Shown here in pieces: positions 33,450-41,590 of a stretch of 64,000 bases of DNA. The DNA is from Kineosporia sp. R_H_3 (GTDB taxonomy: Bacteria > Actinomycetota > Actinomycetes > Actinomycetales > Kineosporiaceae). The notes beneath the pieces are model-generated. The model ran no database searches. It was given only the letters and a program-made list of their open reading frames with translations, and was not told the origin of the DNA. Where the stretch lies: contig NZ_MWLL01000247.1 in NCBI RefSeq assembly GCF_002198675.1, positions 29,391-93,390 on the forward strand, written 5' to 3'. Each line of letters starts with the position of its first letter. Within the stretch, counting starts at the first letter, position 1. Both the position numbers and the translations under genes were made by a program.

Positions 33450-34517
33450 TCAGCCCTGCGCCGGGATCTCGTCCCGGCGCAGGGCGGCCAGGCCGCCGGC
33501 GACGAGCGGCTCGACGAGCAGCCCGATCCGGTCGAACCCGGCGCCGACGGTCTGGCCCTGGACGAACCGGTAGTGGATCCCCTCGAGGACGACCGCGAGC
33601 TTGAAGAACCCGAGCGCCGCGTACCAGGACAGGTCCGACACGTCGGTGCCGGTGCGCCGGGCGTAGTGCGCGACGAGCTCGTCGGCCGTCGGGAAGCCGG
33701 GCGCCGCCATCGCGTCGGAGACCGGGTCGCCCGGCGTCGAGGGCCGGTTCCGGTAGACGACGAGCAGCCCGAGGTCGGCGAGCGGGTCGCCGAGCGTGGC
33801 CATCTCCCAGTCGAGGACGGCGACGACGCGGCGCAGGTCGTCCGGGGCGACCATGACGTTGTCGAGCCGGTAGTCGCCGTGGATGACCGTCGGCGCCGGG
33901 GACACCGGGACCGCGGCCGCCAGCCCCTGCCGCAGGTCCTCGATGCCCGCCACGTCGCGGCTGCGCGAGGAGTCGAGCTGGCGGCCCCAGCGCCGGACCT
34001 GCCGTTCGAGGTAGCCGTCGGGCCGGCCGAAGTCCGCGAGGCCGTGCGCCTCGACGTCGAGCAGGTGCAGGTCGGCGAGGACGTCGACGAGCGCGCCGCC
34101 GAGGGCACGGACGTCGTCCGCCGACAGGCCCGCGAGGTCGCCGGTGTCGCGCAGGACGCGACCGTCGACGAGCCCCATGAGGTAGAACGGCGCGCCGAGC
34201 ACGGCGTCGTCCGCGCACAGCGCGAGCGCCTCGGGCACCGGGACCGCGCTGCCCGCGAGCGCGCTGACGACCCGGTACTCCCGGCCCATGTCGTGCGCCG
34301 TCGCGAGGACGTGCCCGAGCGGCGGGCGGCGCAGCACGAAGGGGACACGGCCGCCGTCCACCCGGTAGGTGAGGTTCGACCGGCCGCCGGCGATGAGCGC
34401 GGCCCGCAGCGGGCCGTCCGCGAGGAGGTCCGGCCGGGTGCCGCGCAGCCACGTGGTGAGCGCCGCGAGGTCGACGCCCGGCGGGTCGGGGGGTGCGGCG
34501 TCGTGCGTCGGGGTCAT
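33450..34517 (-). CDS. Phosphotransferase family protein (ACAD10/11 N-terminal-like)
   Basis: The 355-aa protein has an aminoglycoside-phosphotransferase fold: LIAGGRSNLTYRV (nucleotide loop), FVLRRPPLG with the ATP-binding residue Arg in place of the usual Lys, catalytic VIHGDYRLDNVMV, and metal-binding LDWEMATLGDPLADLG. The subgroup is the ACAD10/11-type kinases, proposed to phosphorylate hydroxyacyl-CoA intermediates. No acyl-CoA dehydrogenase lies nearby. Two in-frame starts exist (34535 and 34517). The second is given because AAGG precedes it. Confidence 0.85.
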   Translation of the reverse strand: MTPTHDAAPPDPPGVDLAALTTWLRGTRPDLLADGPLRAALIAGGRSNLTYRVDGGRVPFVLRRPPLGHVLATAHDMGREYRVVSALAGSAVPVPEALALCADDAVLGAPFYLMGLVDGRVLRDTGDLAGLSADDVRALGGALVDVLADLHLLDVEAHGLADFGRPDGYLERQVRRWGRQLDSSRSRDVAGIEDLRQGLAAAVPVSPAPTVIHGDYRLDNVMVAPDDLRRVVAVLDWEMATLGDPLADLGLLVVYRNRPSTPGDPVSDAMAAPGFPTADELVAHYARRTGTDVSDLSWYAALGFFKLAVVLEGIHYRFVQGQTVGAGFDRIGLLVEPLVAGGLAALRRDEIPAQG

Positions 34518-34559
34518 GAGACGGACCTTAGCCATGTCTCGTCGGAGCCGGGAGCCTCG

Positions 34560-34988
34560 TCACACCCGGGAGGCGACGTCCTCGAGCACGTCGACGAGGG
34601 CGAGGCCGTACGCCTCCTCGGCGCTCGCGGCGGTGACGACGTGCTCGCGCGGGCCGGTCTCGGCGTCCGGCAGGGCGAGGACGACGGCCCAGTCGTCACC
34701 GTCCCGGCGCAGCGCGCGGAACAGCCCGCCGAGCAGGTCGCGGAGCTGGTGCTCGGCGGGCAGCCACAGCGCCTCGTGCTGCTCGACGGAGTCCAGTGCC
34801 CACTCAGTGGTGCCGTTGAAGCCGATGACGGTCGCGTTCGGGAACCGGTGGACCTCGACCGTCATGTCCGAGATGACGAAGACCTCCTCGTCCATGCCGC
34901 GGTCGGGCAGGACGAACCGGTCCCCGGGGGCCGGGGTCCAGCGCAGGCCGGCGAGGTCGAGGCGCCGGGCGGTCGCGACGGTGAGCAC
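34560..34988 (-). CDS. Conserved hypothetical protein, 142 aa
   Basis: The protein begins at GTG 34988 with VATARRLDLAGLRWTPAPGDRFV. It continues with EEVFVISDMTVEVH, VIGFNGTTEWALDSVEQHEALWLPAEHQLRDLLGG and a C-terminal YGLALVDVLEDVA. This is a recurring actinobacterial family that databases sometimes label CpaE-like pilus protein; no ATPase or receiver motif supports that. It looks like a small cytosolic alpha/beta protein of unknown function, divergent from the diguanylate cyclase gene. Confidence 0.7.
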   Translation of the reverse strand: MLTVATARRLDLAGLRWTPAPGDRFVLPDRGMDEEVFVISDMTVEVHRFPNATVIGFNGTTEWALDSVEQHEALWLPAEHQLRDLLGGLFRALRRDGDDWAVVLALPDAETGPREHVVTAASAEEAYGLALVDVLEDVASRV

Positions 34989-35176
34989 GGTCCATTGTCG
35001 GCACGGCCGCGGCCGGACGGCGACCCGTGGCCGCCCGGGCCGGGCCGGCGGCCGCGACGCAGGGCCGCTGGGACGAACGGGTAGCGGGCAGCACCTGCCG
35101 CTCAGGTGCCGGTCGACGGCTGCCGACGAGATCCCGGACGCCGAGGGACGGACGCCGAGGGACGGAGCTGACGGAC

Positions 35177-37018
35177 GTGGTGCACCGACCGGGCCCCCGA
35201 CGGGGGCTGGACCTGAGGCGACGGCTGGTCGTCGTCGCCGGGTTCGGGGTCGCGATGGCCGTCGTCTTCGGCGGCCTGGCCCTCGCGGGCAGCGCCCGCA
35301 CCCTGGCGGCGCACGAGCAGGTCGACCGGCTCGAGTCCGTCCGGGCCGCGGAGCTGTCGATCGACGAGCTGTCCGAGTCGCTGCGCGGCGACGTCCTCGC
35401 GCACGTCGCGGGGATCGCGGCCGCGCCGCGCACCGCGCACACCGAGGACCTCGACGCGATCCGCCGGGAGGCCGCCCTGCTGCCCGGGTCGGCGCAGGGC
35501 TCCGGCGTCTCGCAGGACTCCCTCGCGACGGTCGCCGGGGCCGCGCTCGACCTCGCCGAGGAGACCGAGGCCCTGCTCTCGACGCCCGCGAGCAGCGTGA
35601 CCGGCGCCGACCTGGCCCGGTTCGACGCCGCGAGCGCCCGGCTGGAGGCGCTCGTCGACCGGCACCGCACCGAGCTCGACGCCAGCGCCGCGGCCGCCGA
35701 GGTGGCCGCCGAGGGCCGCCGCCAGCACCTCACCTGGTTCCTCGTCGCGGTGGCCGTCGTCGGCCTCGGCTGCGTCGGTGCGGCCACGTGGTGGGTCGCG
35801 AACCGGACGGTCCGCTCGCTCGAGCGGCTCGGCCGGGTGGCCCGCAGCGTCGCCGACGGCGACCTCACCGCCCGGGTGTCGAGCGACGAGGCGAGCGAGA
35901 TCGGCGACCTGGCCCGGGTCTTCGACGACATGGCCGAGGAGCTGGAGAACGCGTTCCTGCGACTGGCCCAGGAGCGGGCGCACCAGGAGTTCCAGGCCCG
36001 TCTGGACCGGGCGTTCGAGCACCTCGACTCCGAGGACGACCTGTCCGCCGTCCTCGCCCGGGCGATGTCCGTCGTCCACCCGTCGCTGCCGATGGAGCTG
36101 CTCGTCGCCGACTCCAGCGAGTCGCACGTCGCGCGGATGACCGTCAGCGAGAGCGCGGGCGCCGCGTGCTGCCCGGTGGACTCGCCGTGGGCCTGCCCGG
36201 CGGTGCGGACCGGCCGCACCCTCGTGCACACCTCGAGCGAGGACCTCGACGCCTGTCCGCGGCTGCGCGGGCGCCCCGACGGCCCGCACTCGGGGGTGTG
36301 CGTCCCGGTCGCGTTCATGGGCCGTTCGCTGGGCGTCCTGCACGCCGCCTCGCCGTCCGAGCGGACCCCGCCCGACGCGGTCGTGGAGAACATGCGCGTC
36401 CTCGCCGAACGCACCGGGTCGCGGCTGGGCACCCTGCGCGCGTTCGCCCGGGCGGAGCGGCAGGCCTCGACCGACGCCCTCACCGGGCTGGAGAACCGCC
36501 GCTCGTTCGAGGACCGGCTGCGCGGCCTGACGGCGTCCGGACGCGGGTACGCGCTCCTGCTCGCCGACCTCGACCGCTTCAAGCAGCTCAACGACACGTA
36601 CGGCCACGAGACCGGCGACCGCGCGCTGCGCCTGTTCGCCGACGTGCTGCGCGCGACGCTGCGCTCCGGGGACGTCGTCGCCCGCTACGGCGGCGAGGAG
36701 TTCGTCGTCGCGATCCCCGACCGCGACGTCGAGGCCGGTCTGCAGGCCGCCGAGCGGCTGCGCGCGGCGCTCGCCGAGGCGGTCCTCGGCCCGGACGTCC
36801 CGACGTTCACCGTGAGCGTCGGCATCTCCGACTCGACGCTCGGCCCGACGCTCGCGGCCCAGCTCCGGGTCGCCGACGCCGCCCTGCTCACCGCCAAGCG
36901 CGAGGGCCGGGACCGGTGCATCGTCGGCACCGAGGGTGCGGGCAGCGTCCGGGAGGGCGAGCCGATCCTGCCCCCCGAGCAGCGCCGCTCCGAGGACGAC
37001 CCGGCCGCGGTCGGCTGA
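35177..37018 (+). CDS. Membrane diguanylate cyclase (HAMP-GAF-GGDEF)
   Basis: The 613-aa protein starts at GTG 35177. A TM helix (about residues 12-38) is followed by a helical extracytoplasmic sensor (to about 180), a second TM and a HAMP linker (TVRSLERLGRVARSVADGDLTARV). A GAF-like domain follows (about 280-410) with a striking Cys set: AACCPVDSPWACPAVR, DACPRLR and SGVCVPV. The C-terminal GGDEF domain has the active site GGEEF (505-509) and an I-site RSGD (496-499) five residues upstream. It should make c-di-GMP with product feedback. The cysteines suggest redox or metal sensing. Confidence 0.9.
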   Translation: MVHRPGPRRGLDLRRRLVVVAGFGVAMAVVFGGLALAGSARTLAAHEQVDRLESVRAAELSIDELSESLRGDVLAHVAGIAAAPRTAHTEDLDAIRREAALLPGSAQGSGVSQDSLATVAGAALDLAEETEALLSTPASSVTGADLARFDAASARLEALVDRHRTELDASAAAAEVAAEGRRQHLTWFLVAVAVVGLGCVGAATWWVANRTVRSLERLGRVARSVADGDLTARVSSDEASEIGDLARVFDDMAEELENAFLRLAQERAHQEFQARLDRAFEHLDSEDDLSAVLARAMSVVHPSLPMELLVADSSESHVARMTVSESAGAACCPVDSPWACPAVRTGRTLVHTSSEDLDACPRLRGRPDGPHSGVCVPVAFMGRSLGVLHAASPSERTPPDAVVENMRVLAERTGSRLGTLRAFARAERQASTDALTGLENRRSFEDRLRGLTASGRGYALLLADLDRFKQLNDTYGHETGDRALRLFADVLRATLRSGDVVARYGGEEFVVAIPDRDVEAGLQAAERLRAALAEAVLGPDVPTFTVSVGISDSTLGPTLAAQLRVADAALLTAKREGRDRCIVGTEGAGSVREGEPILPPEQRRSEDDPAAVG

Positions 37019-37041
37019 CGCGCCGCCGACCCGCCTCGCGG

Positions 37042-37437
37042 CTACCGGCCGCCGAGGACGACGCCGAGCAGCAGCGCCACGAGCGTCGCGACGAGGCCGA
37101 CCGCGCCCCAGATCCCGGTCCAGGCCTTCGAGGCCGCCTTCTCGTGCGCGTAGGCCGCGGCCCCGGAGACGACGACGGCGACGAGCTTGGCGACGAGCAC
37201 GCCGCCGCCCTCCTCGCCCTCCTCGGAGAGCTCGGCGATGTTCCAGGCCCCCGTGACGAGCAGGACGGCGAACGCCGGCCAGGCGATCCGGCGGAAGGCC
37301 CGGGCGGCCTTCTTCGGGGCCTCGCCCCCGACCTCGCGGAGCACGGGCAGCAGCGCGAGCAGGGTCAGCTGGCCGCCGACCCAGACCGTCGCGGCGAGGA
37401 CGTGGAGGAACAGGCGGATCGTCTCGGGCGTGGACAC
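37042..37437 (-). CDS. CopD-like four-TM membrane protein
   Basis: The 131-aa protein begins at GTG 37437: STPETIRLFLHVLAATVWVGGQLTLLALLPVLRE. It contains AWPAFAVLLVTGAWNIAEL and two further hydrophobic helices. The pattern LHVLAATVWVGG is typical of the CopD/DUF2269 putative copper-resistance membrane domain, with a conserved His in helix 1. There is no CopC partner and no metal-binding Met stretch. A heme or copper role is suggested by family only. It converges on the diguanylate cyclase 23 bp away. Confidence 0.78.
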   Translation of the reverse strand: MSTPETIRLFLHVLAATVWVGGQLTLLALLPVLREVGGEAPKKAARAFRRIAWPAFAVLLVTGAWNIAELSEEGEEGGGVLVAKLVAVVVSGAAAYAHEKAASKAWTGIWGAVGLVATLVALLLGVVLGGR

Positions 37438-37506
37438 GGCGCCATCCTGCCCGCCGTCCGGCGGCTTGCCGCACCCGGGGCGGCACGCCAGGGTGGCGGG
37501 GTGCGG

Positions 37507-38508
37507 ATGAGGCTGCGCCTTCGGGCGTTCACGTGGCTCCTGGACCATCTCGGCCGCGGGGAGGTCGCGACACTGACCCCCAAGCAGCTCGCCGCGCGCC
37601 GGACGCCGGTGCCGGCGTCCGGTCTGACGGCGCTGTTCGTCGGCCGCGCCGAGCGCGGCGTGCGGACGACGACCGGCACCGTCGAGGGGGACGGCGGGGT
37701 CCGGCTGCCGGTGACGTTCTACCGGCCGGACGGCGCCGCGGGCCCGGGCGTCGACGCCTCGGGCCGCCGTCCGCTGCTCGTGTACCTGCACGGCGGCGGC
37801 TGGGTCGGCGGCAGCGCGGACGGCTACGCGTGGCTCTGCACGGGGATCGCGGCCGCGACCGGAGCGGTCGTCGCGTCGGTCGAGTACCGGATGGCGCCCG
37901 AGCACCTGTTCCCGGTGGCGGCGCTCGACTGCTTCGCGGCGGTCACCGACCTCGTCGCCGACGCCGACCGGCTCGGCGTCGACCCGGCCCGGGTCGCGGT
38001 GTCGGGGGACAGCGCCGGCGGCAACCTCTCGGCGGTCGTCACGCTCCTTGCCCGGGACGCCGGCGGCCCGGCGATCGCCGGTCAGGCGCTCATCTACCCC
38101 GCGACCGACGCGACCCTGTCGTCGCCGTCGATCCGCCGCCTCGCCGACGCCCCGGTCCTCGACCTCGACGACATCCACGGCTTCCTCGGCCTCTACCTCG
38201 GGCACGACCTCGGCCCGGACGGCGCCGGCGGCGCGAGCGACCGGACCGACCCCCGACTGTCGCCGCTGCTCGCGGCCTCGCACGCCGGGCTGCCGCCGGC
38301 CCTCGTCCAGACCGCCGAGCACGACCCGCTCGTCGACGACGGCCGCCGGTACGCCGACGCCCTCGCCGCGGCCGGCGTGCCGGTCCGCTACACCCGCTAC
38401 GAGGGGGTCCCGCACGGCTTCGTCTCGTTCGCGGGTGTCGTCGGTGCCCCGGCGTTCCAGGCCCGGGCCGAGATCAGTGCCTTCCTCACGGAGGTCTTCA
38501 CCCCCTGA
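37507..38508 (+). CDS. HSL-family alpha/beta hydrolase (esterase)
   Basis: The 333-aa enzyme has the hormone-sensitive-lipase signature: YLHGGGWVGG (oxyanion hole), VSGDSAGGNLSAV (nucleophile Ser), AEHDPLVDDG (Asp) and VPHGFVSF (His). EYRMAPEHLFPVA is also typical. It probably hydrolyses short acyl esters. Both GTG 37501 and ATG 37507 could start it; ATG is given. It is divergent from the CopD-like gene, and a palindromic repeat element follows its stop codon. Confidence 0.88.
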   Translation: MRLRLRAFTWLLDHLGRGEVATLTPKQLAARRTPVPASGLTALFVGRAERGVRTTTGTVEGDGGVRLPVTFYRPDGAAGPGVDASGRRPLLVYLHGGGWVGGSADGYAWLCTGIAAATGAVVASVEYRMAPEHLFPVAALDCFAAVTDLVADADRLGVDPARVAVSGDSAGGNLSAVVTLLARDAGGPAIAGQALIYPATDATLSSPSIRRLADAPVLDLDDIHGFLGLYLGHDLGPDGAGGASDRTDPRLSPLLAASHAGLPPALVQTAEHDPLVDDGRRYADALAAAGVPVRYTRYEGVPHGFVSFAGVVGAPAFQARAEISAFLTEVFTP

Positions 38509-38612
38509 CCGCTCCCGCCTGACCGCTCCCGCCCGACCGCTCATGCTCGCGCCGTGCACCGGAAAGTGCTCCCCGACGGCCGGTTCGCGGTACGCGGCGC
38601 GAGCATGAGCGG
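38506..38612. repeat. Tandem 14-mers plus 18-bp inverted-repeat element
   Basis: Starting at the esterase stop codon, TGACCGCTCCCGCC occurs twice in tandem (38506-38533) and a third variant begins the next element. CCGCTCATGCTCGCGCCG (38537-38554) is repeated inverted and perfect at 38595-38612, with 40 bp between. It lies between convergent genes and could terminate both. The long loop and the tandem 14-mers are unlike an ordinary terminator. Confidence 0.7.
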
Positions 38613-38649
38613 GTCCCCGGGGGACGTCAGCCCGGCCGCGGTGGGCGGG

Positions 38650-39672
38650 TCACCCGGAGGGTGGGGCCGGGCGCGGTTCGGGGGCCAGGACGACGACGGC
38701 GTGGTGGCCGCCGTGCGGGGCGGCCTCGGGGTCGACGGCGACGGGTGAGGGGACGCCGGCCCGCACGGCCTCGAGCTGGGCGCCGAACGAGACGCCGAGG
38801 AGCAGGGCGACGGACGTCAGCTGCGACCACAGGAGCAGGGCGACGATGCCGGTGAGCGGGCCGTAGACCTCGCCGAAGGAGCCGGACGACGTGACGTAGA
38901 GCGCGAAGAGCCCGGTGAAGAGCAGCCAGAGCACGAGCGCCAGCCCCGCGCCGAACGCGAGCCACGACATCTGGGGCTGCTTGCGGCGCGGCGCCCAGCG
39001 GAAGATCACCGTGATGGCGAGCAGGTCGAGGAGCGCGCCGAGCGGCCAGCGGACCCACTCGCCCACGGTGTGCAGCCCGTCGCCCCAGTCGTAGACCGCG
39101 TCGAGGCTGTCGAGCAGCCGGCCGCCCGCGACGAGCACGAGGAACCCGAGCATCGCCGGGATGCCGCCGCCGACGGCGAGCAGCGCCGCACGCAGGTACT
39201 TGCGGCCGGTGGGCCGGTCGCGCTGGATGCCGTAGATCCGGTTGGCGGCGCGCTCGAGCTGGCCCATCGACGTCGTGAGCGCGACGAGCGCGGTGACGAG
39301 GCCGACGGCCAGGGCCACCCGGCCGCCGCTGCCCTCGGCGGAGGTGCCGCGCTCGAGCGCCTGCGTGACGGCGTCCGTGCCGTTGCCGGGGGACAGCTCG
39401 AGCAGGGTGCGGCGGAGGGCTTCGGCGAGGCTCTCGGTGCGGATCGACGACGACAGGCCGACGAACGCGATGACGAGCGGGATGAACGAGAGCACGAACT
39501 GGAAGCCGAGGGCCCGCGCCGACGTGAAGCCGTCGGCGTAGCGGAACCGGCGGAACGAGTCACGCAGCAGGTGCACCCGGCCGACCCGGCGCAGGACGGC
39601 GGCCGCGTCGTCCGCGGAGAGCTCCTCCGCCGCCTGCCGGGACGTCTCCGGGACCCGGGTGGCGGTGCTCAC
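38650..39672 (-). CDS. YihY/BrkB family membrane protein
   Basis: The 340-residue protein shows the YihY/virulence factor BrkB pattern: an N-terminal cytosolic helix, then SARALGFQFVLSFIPLVIAFVGLSSS. About six TM helices follow, with SMGQLERAANRIYGIQRDRPTGRKYLRAALLAV and FRWAPRRKQP in the loops. It ends with a Pro/Ala-rich cytosolic tail. The biochemical role is unsettled, possibly a transporter. The GTG start overlaps the lipid-kinase stop by 4 nt. It is the last gene of a four-gene coupled operon with two PAP2 proteins and a lipid kinase, pointing to envelope lipids. Confidence 0.87.
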   Translation of the reverse strand: MSTATRVPETSRQAAEELSADDAAAVLRRVGRVHLLRDSFRRFRYADGFTSARALGFQFVLSFIPLVIAFVGLSSSIRTESLAEALRRTLLELSPGNGTDAVTQALERGTSAEGSGGRVALAVGLVTALVALTTSMGQLERAANRIYGIQRDRPTGRKYLRAALLAVGGGIPAMLGFLVLVAGGRLLDSLDAVYDWGDGLHTVGEWVRWPLGALLDLLAITVIFRWAPRRKQPQMSWLAFGAGLALVLWLLFTGLFALYVTSSGSFGEVYGPLTGIVALLLWSQLTSVALLLGVSFGAQLEAVRAGVPSPVAVDPEAAPHGGHHAVVVLAPEPRPAPPSG

Positions 39673-40784
39673 CGGGGTCCGGCCTGCCCGTCACCGCCGG
39701 GCCGGTCGCCGACCGGGCCGTCGACCGGGCCGTCGCCCGGGCCGTCGCCCGGGCCGTCGTCGGCGGACGTCGTCACGTCGATCGCGTCCTGCGCCGTCTT
39801 CGGCACCCGGACGACGAGCGCCCCGGGCTCGACCCGGATGCTCAGCCGGTCGCCGTCCTCGACGAGGTCGCCGTCGACCTGGCGCGGCTGGGCGCGGTGC
39901 ATGACGACCTCGACCTCGCGGCCCTGCCACGTCCGCAGCGTGCGGTCGTTGCTCTGGTGCCGCCCGCTGAGGCCGCGGAAGAGCAGCCGCACCCAGCCGA
40001 CGGGCCCGCGCGGGGCCACGAGGGCGATGTCGAGGAGGCCGTCGTCGGGGCGGGCATCGGGGAGCAGGTCCATGCCGCCCTGGAGCTTGCCGAGGTTGCC
40101 GACGAGCACCGTGCGGACCCGGGCCTGCACCGGCGTCCCGCCGTCGACGCACAGCTGGACGCGCGCGTGCGCACGGCGCATGCCGCGCGCGCCGCCGACG
40201 ATGTACGCCGGCCAGCCCACGGCGGCCTTGAGCCCCTCCGGGGCCTCGCGCATCATCGCGGCGTCGAAGCCGGCCCCGGCCATGATCGTGAAGACGGTGC
40301 CCTCCTCGGAGCCGTTGCCGGCCACAGGGCGCGAGCCCGTGCCGTTCACGAGCCGACCGACGTCGACCCGGCGGTCGGTGCCGTCGAGGACGGCGTCGAG
40401 CGCGGCGTCGACGTCGAGGGGGAGTCCGAGGTTGCGGGCGAGCAGGTTGCCGGTGCCCTGCGGGACGACGGCGAGGGCGACCCCGGTGCCGGTGAGGCCC
40501 TCCGCCACGGCGCGCACGGTGCCGTCGCCGCCCGCGGTCGCGACGACCCGGGCGCCGGCCTCGACCGCGCGGCGGGCCATCGAGTATCCGGGGTCCTCGG
40601 CGGTCGTCTCGAGGACGAGCGGCTCCCCGAGCCCGGCCTCGGTGCAGCGCCGCGTGAGGTCGGCGCGCAGCGCGTCGGCGTCGGCGACCTTGACCGGGTT
40701 GAGGATCAGCGCGACCTGGGCCGTGACGGGCTCGGTCGCGGGCGTCGTGTCGGCCGGTGGGACGACCGGCTCGGTCGCGGTCAC
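39669..40784 (-). CDS. Diacylglycerol-kinase family lipid kinase (YegS/DgkB-like)
   Basis: The 371-aa kinase has the catalytic-domain signature VVATAGGDGTVRAVAEGL (nucleotide-binding GGDGT) and VVPQGTGNLLARNLGLP. Further on are MAGAGFDAAMM, GGMDLLPDARPDDGLLDIAL and VEVVMHRAQPRQVDGDLVEDGD. It should phosphorylate a lipid alcohol such as diacylglycerol. The C-terminal tail is an acidic Gly/Pro repeat (DGPGDGPGDGP). It overlaps both neighbours by 4 nt (PAP2 upstream, YihY downstream), placing it opposite PAP2 lipid phosphatases in one transcript. Confidence 0.88.
   Translation of the reverse strand: MTATEPVVPPADTTPATEPVTAQVALILNPVKVADADALRADLTRRCTEAGLGEPLVLETTAEDPGYSMARRAVEAGARVVATAGGDGTVRAVAEGLTGTGVALAVVPQGTGNLLARNLGLPLDVDAALDAVLDGTDRRVDVGRLVNGTGSRPVAGNGSEEGTVFTIMAGAGFDAAMMREAPEGLKAAVGWPAYIVGGARGMRRAHARVQLCVDGGTPVQARVRTVLVGNLGKLQGGMDLLPDARPDDGLLDIALVAPRGPVGWVRLLFRGLSGRHQSNDRTLRTWQGREVEVVMHRAQPRQVDGDLVEDGDRLSIRVEPGALVVRVPKTAQDAIDVTTSADDGPGDGPGDGPVDGPVGDRPGGDGQAGPR
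39711..39758. repeat. 12-bp tandem repeats at the lipid-kinase C-terminus
   Basis: Four in-frame 12-bp units (two GACCGGGCCGTC and two GCCCGGGCCGTC, plus-strand reading) encode the acidic Gly/Pro tail of the lipid kinase on the minus strand. Confidence 0.8.
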
Positions 40785-41590
40785 GCGGTCACCCCCGGGG
40801 TGCGGTGCGCCGGGGTGCCCCGGTCCGTGCCCGCGGTCGTCCCGGAACCCGCGAGCGAGCGCCGGGGGCCGGCGACCCCGTGCCGCGGGACGTCCCCGTC
40901 GTCCGGGAGCGGCGTGGCCCGCAGGAGCCGGTCGGCGAGGAAGATCTGGAGCCCGGCGTTGACGAGCGACCCCACGACGTCGCTCGGGTGGTGCATGCCG
41001 CGGTAGAGCCGGCCGGTCGCGACGAGCGCGGGCAGGCAGAGCAGCAGGACCACGAGGAGCCGGCGCAGCCAGGTCGGCCGCACCCGGCGGTGCACGACGA
41101 CCGCCAGGCTCGTGTAGAGCGCGATCGCCGCGCTGGTGTGGCCGCTCGGGAACGAGGACGTCGGCGGCGACTGGTCGAGCTGCTCGACGTCGGGCCGGTT
41201 GCGGTCGATGGCGAGCGTCGTGAGGAGGAAGACGACCGACTGCCCGAGCGTCACCGTGACGACGAGGATCGACTCGCGCCAGCGCTTGAGCGCCAGGCGC
41301 AGCACGACCGCCATGAGCAGGCACAGCGGCACGATCGTCGAGGTGTTGCCGAGGCCGCTCATGAAGAGCGTGGCGGTGTTCCCCGCGGCGGTGCGGGCGT
41401 TCTCGAAGGCGCGGTTGACGTCGTCCTCGACGGTGAACGGCCACACCGTGTCGGCGATCTTCGTCACGAGCAGGCCGAGGCCGACGAGCACGACGAGGAT
41501 CGCGAGCCAGCGCAGGAGCAGGCCGCCGGCGAGCCGGGGCAGGACGTGGCGCCAGGTGGTGCGTGGAGCGGGTTCGGCGGGGGAGGTCAT
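40781..41590 (-). CDS. PAP2 family lipid phosphatase, copy 1
   Basis: The 269-aa membrane phosphatase has the three PAP2 motifs: DRNRPDV for K-x6-RP, SSFPSGHTSAAIAL for PSGH, and TGRLYRGMHHPSDVVG for SR-x5-H-x3-D. In the third the usual Ser is Thr and the catalytic His is in MHHPSD. Six TM helices are expected. It acts on lipid phosphates at the outer face, for example phosphatidate or undecaprenyl pyrophosphate. ATG 41590 overlaps the stop of the other PAP2 gene by 4 nt, and its stop overlaps the lipid-kinase start by 4 nt. Its Arg/Pro-rich tail is unusually long. Confidence 0.88.
   Translation of the reverse strand: MTSPAEPAPRTTWRHVLPRLAGGLLLRWLAILVVLVGLGLLVTKIADTVWPFTVEDDVNRAFENARTAAGNTATLFMSGLGNTSTIVPLCLLMAVVLRLALKRWRESILVVTVTLGQSVVFLLTTLAIDRNRPDVEQLDQSPPTSSFPSGHTSAAIALYTSLAVVVHRRVRPTWLRRLLVVLLLCLPALVATGRLYRGMHHPSDVVGSLVNAGLQIFLADRLLRATPLPDDGDVPRHGVAGPRRSLAGSGTTAGTDRGTPAHRTPGVTA

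Noticed and set aside
34369..38508. A 1379-codon open frame on the plus strand
   Set aside because: It runs in one frame through the antisense of the phosphotransferase gene, an out-of-frame stretch of the GGDEF gene, and only then into the esterase. High GC removes stop codons; only the last 334 codons are a real gene.
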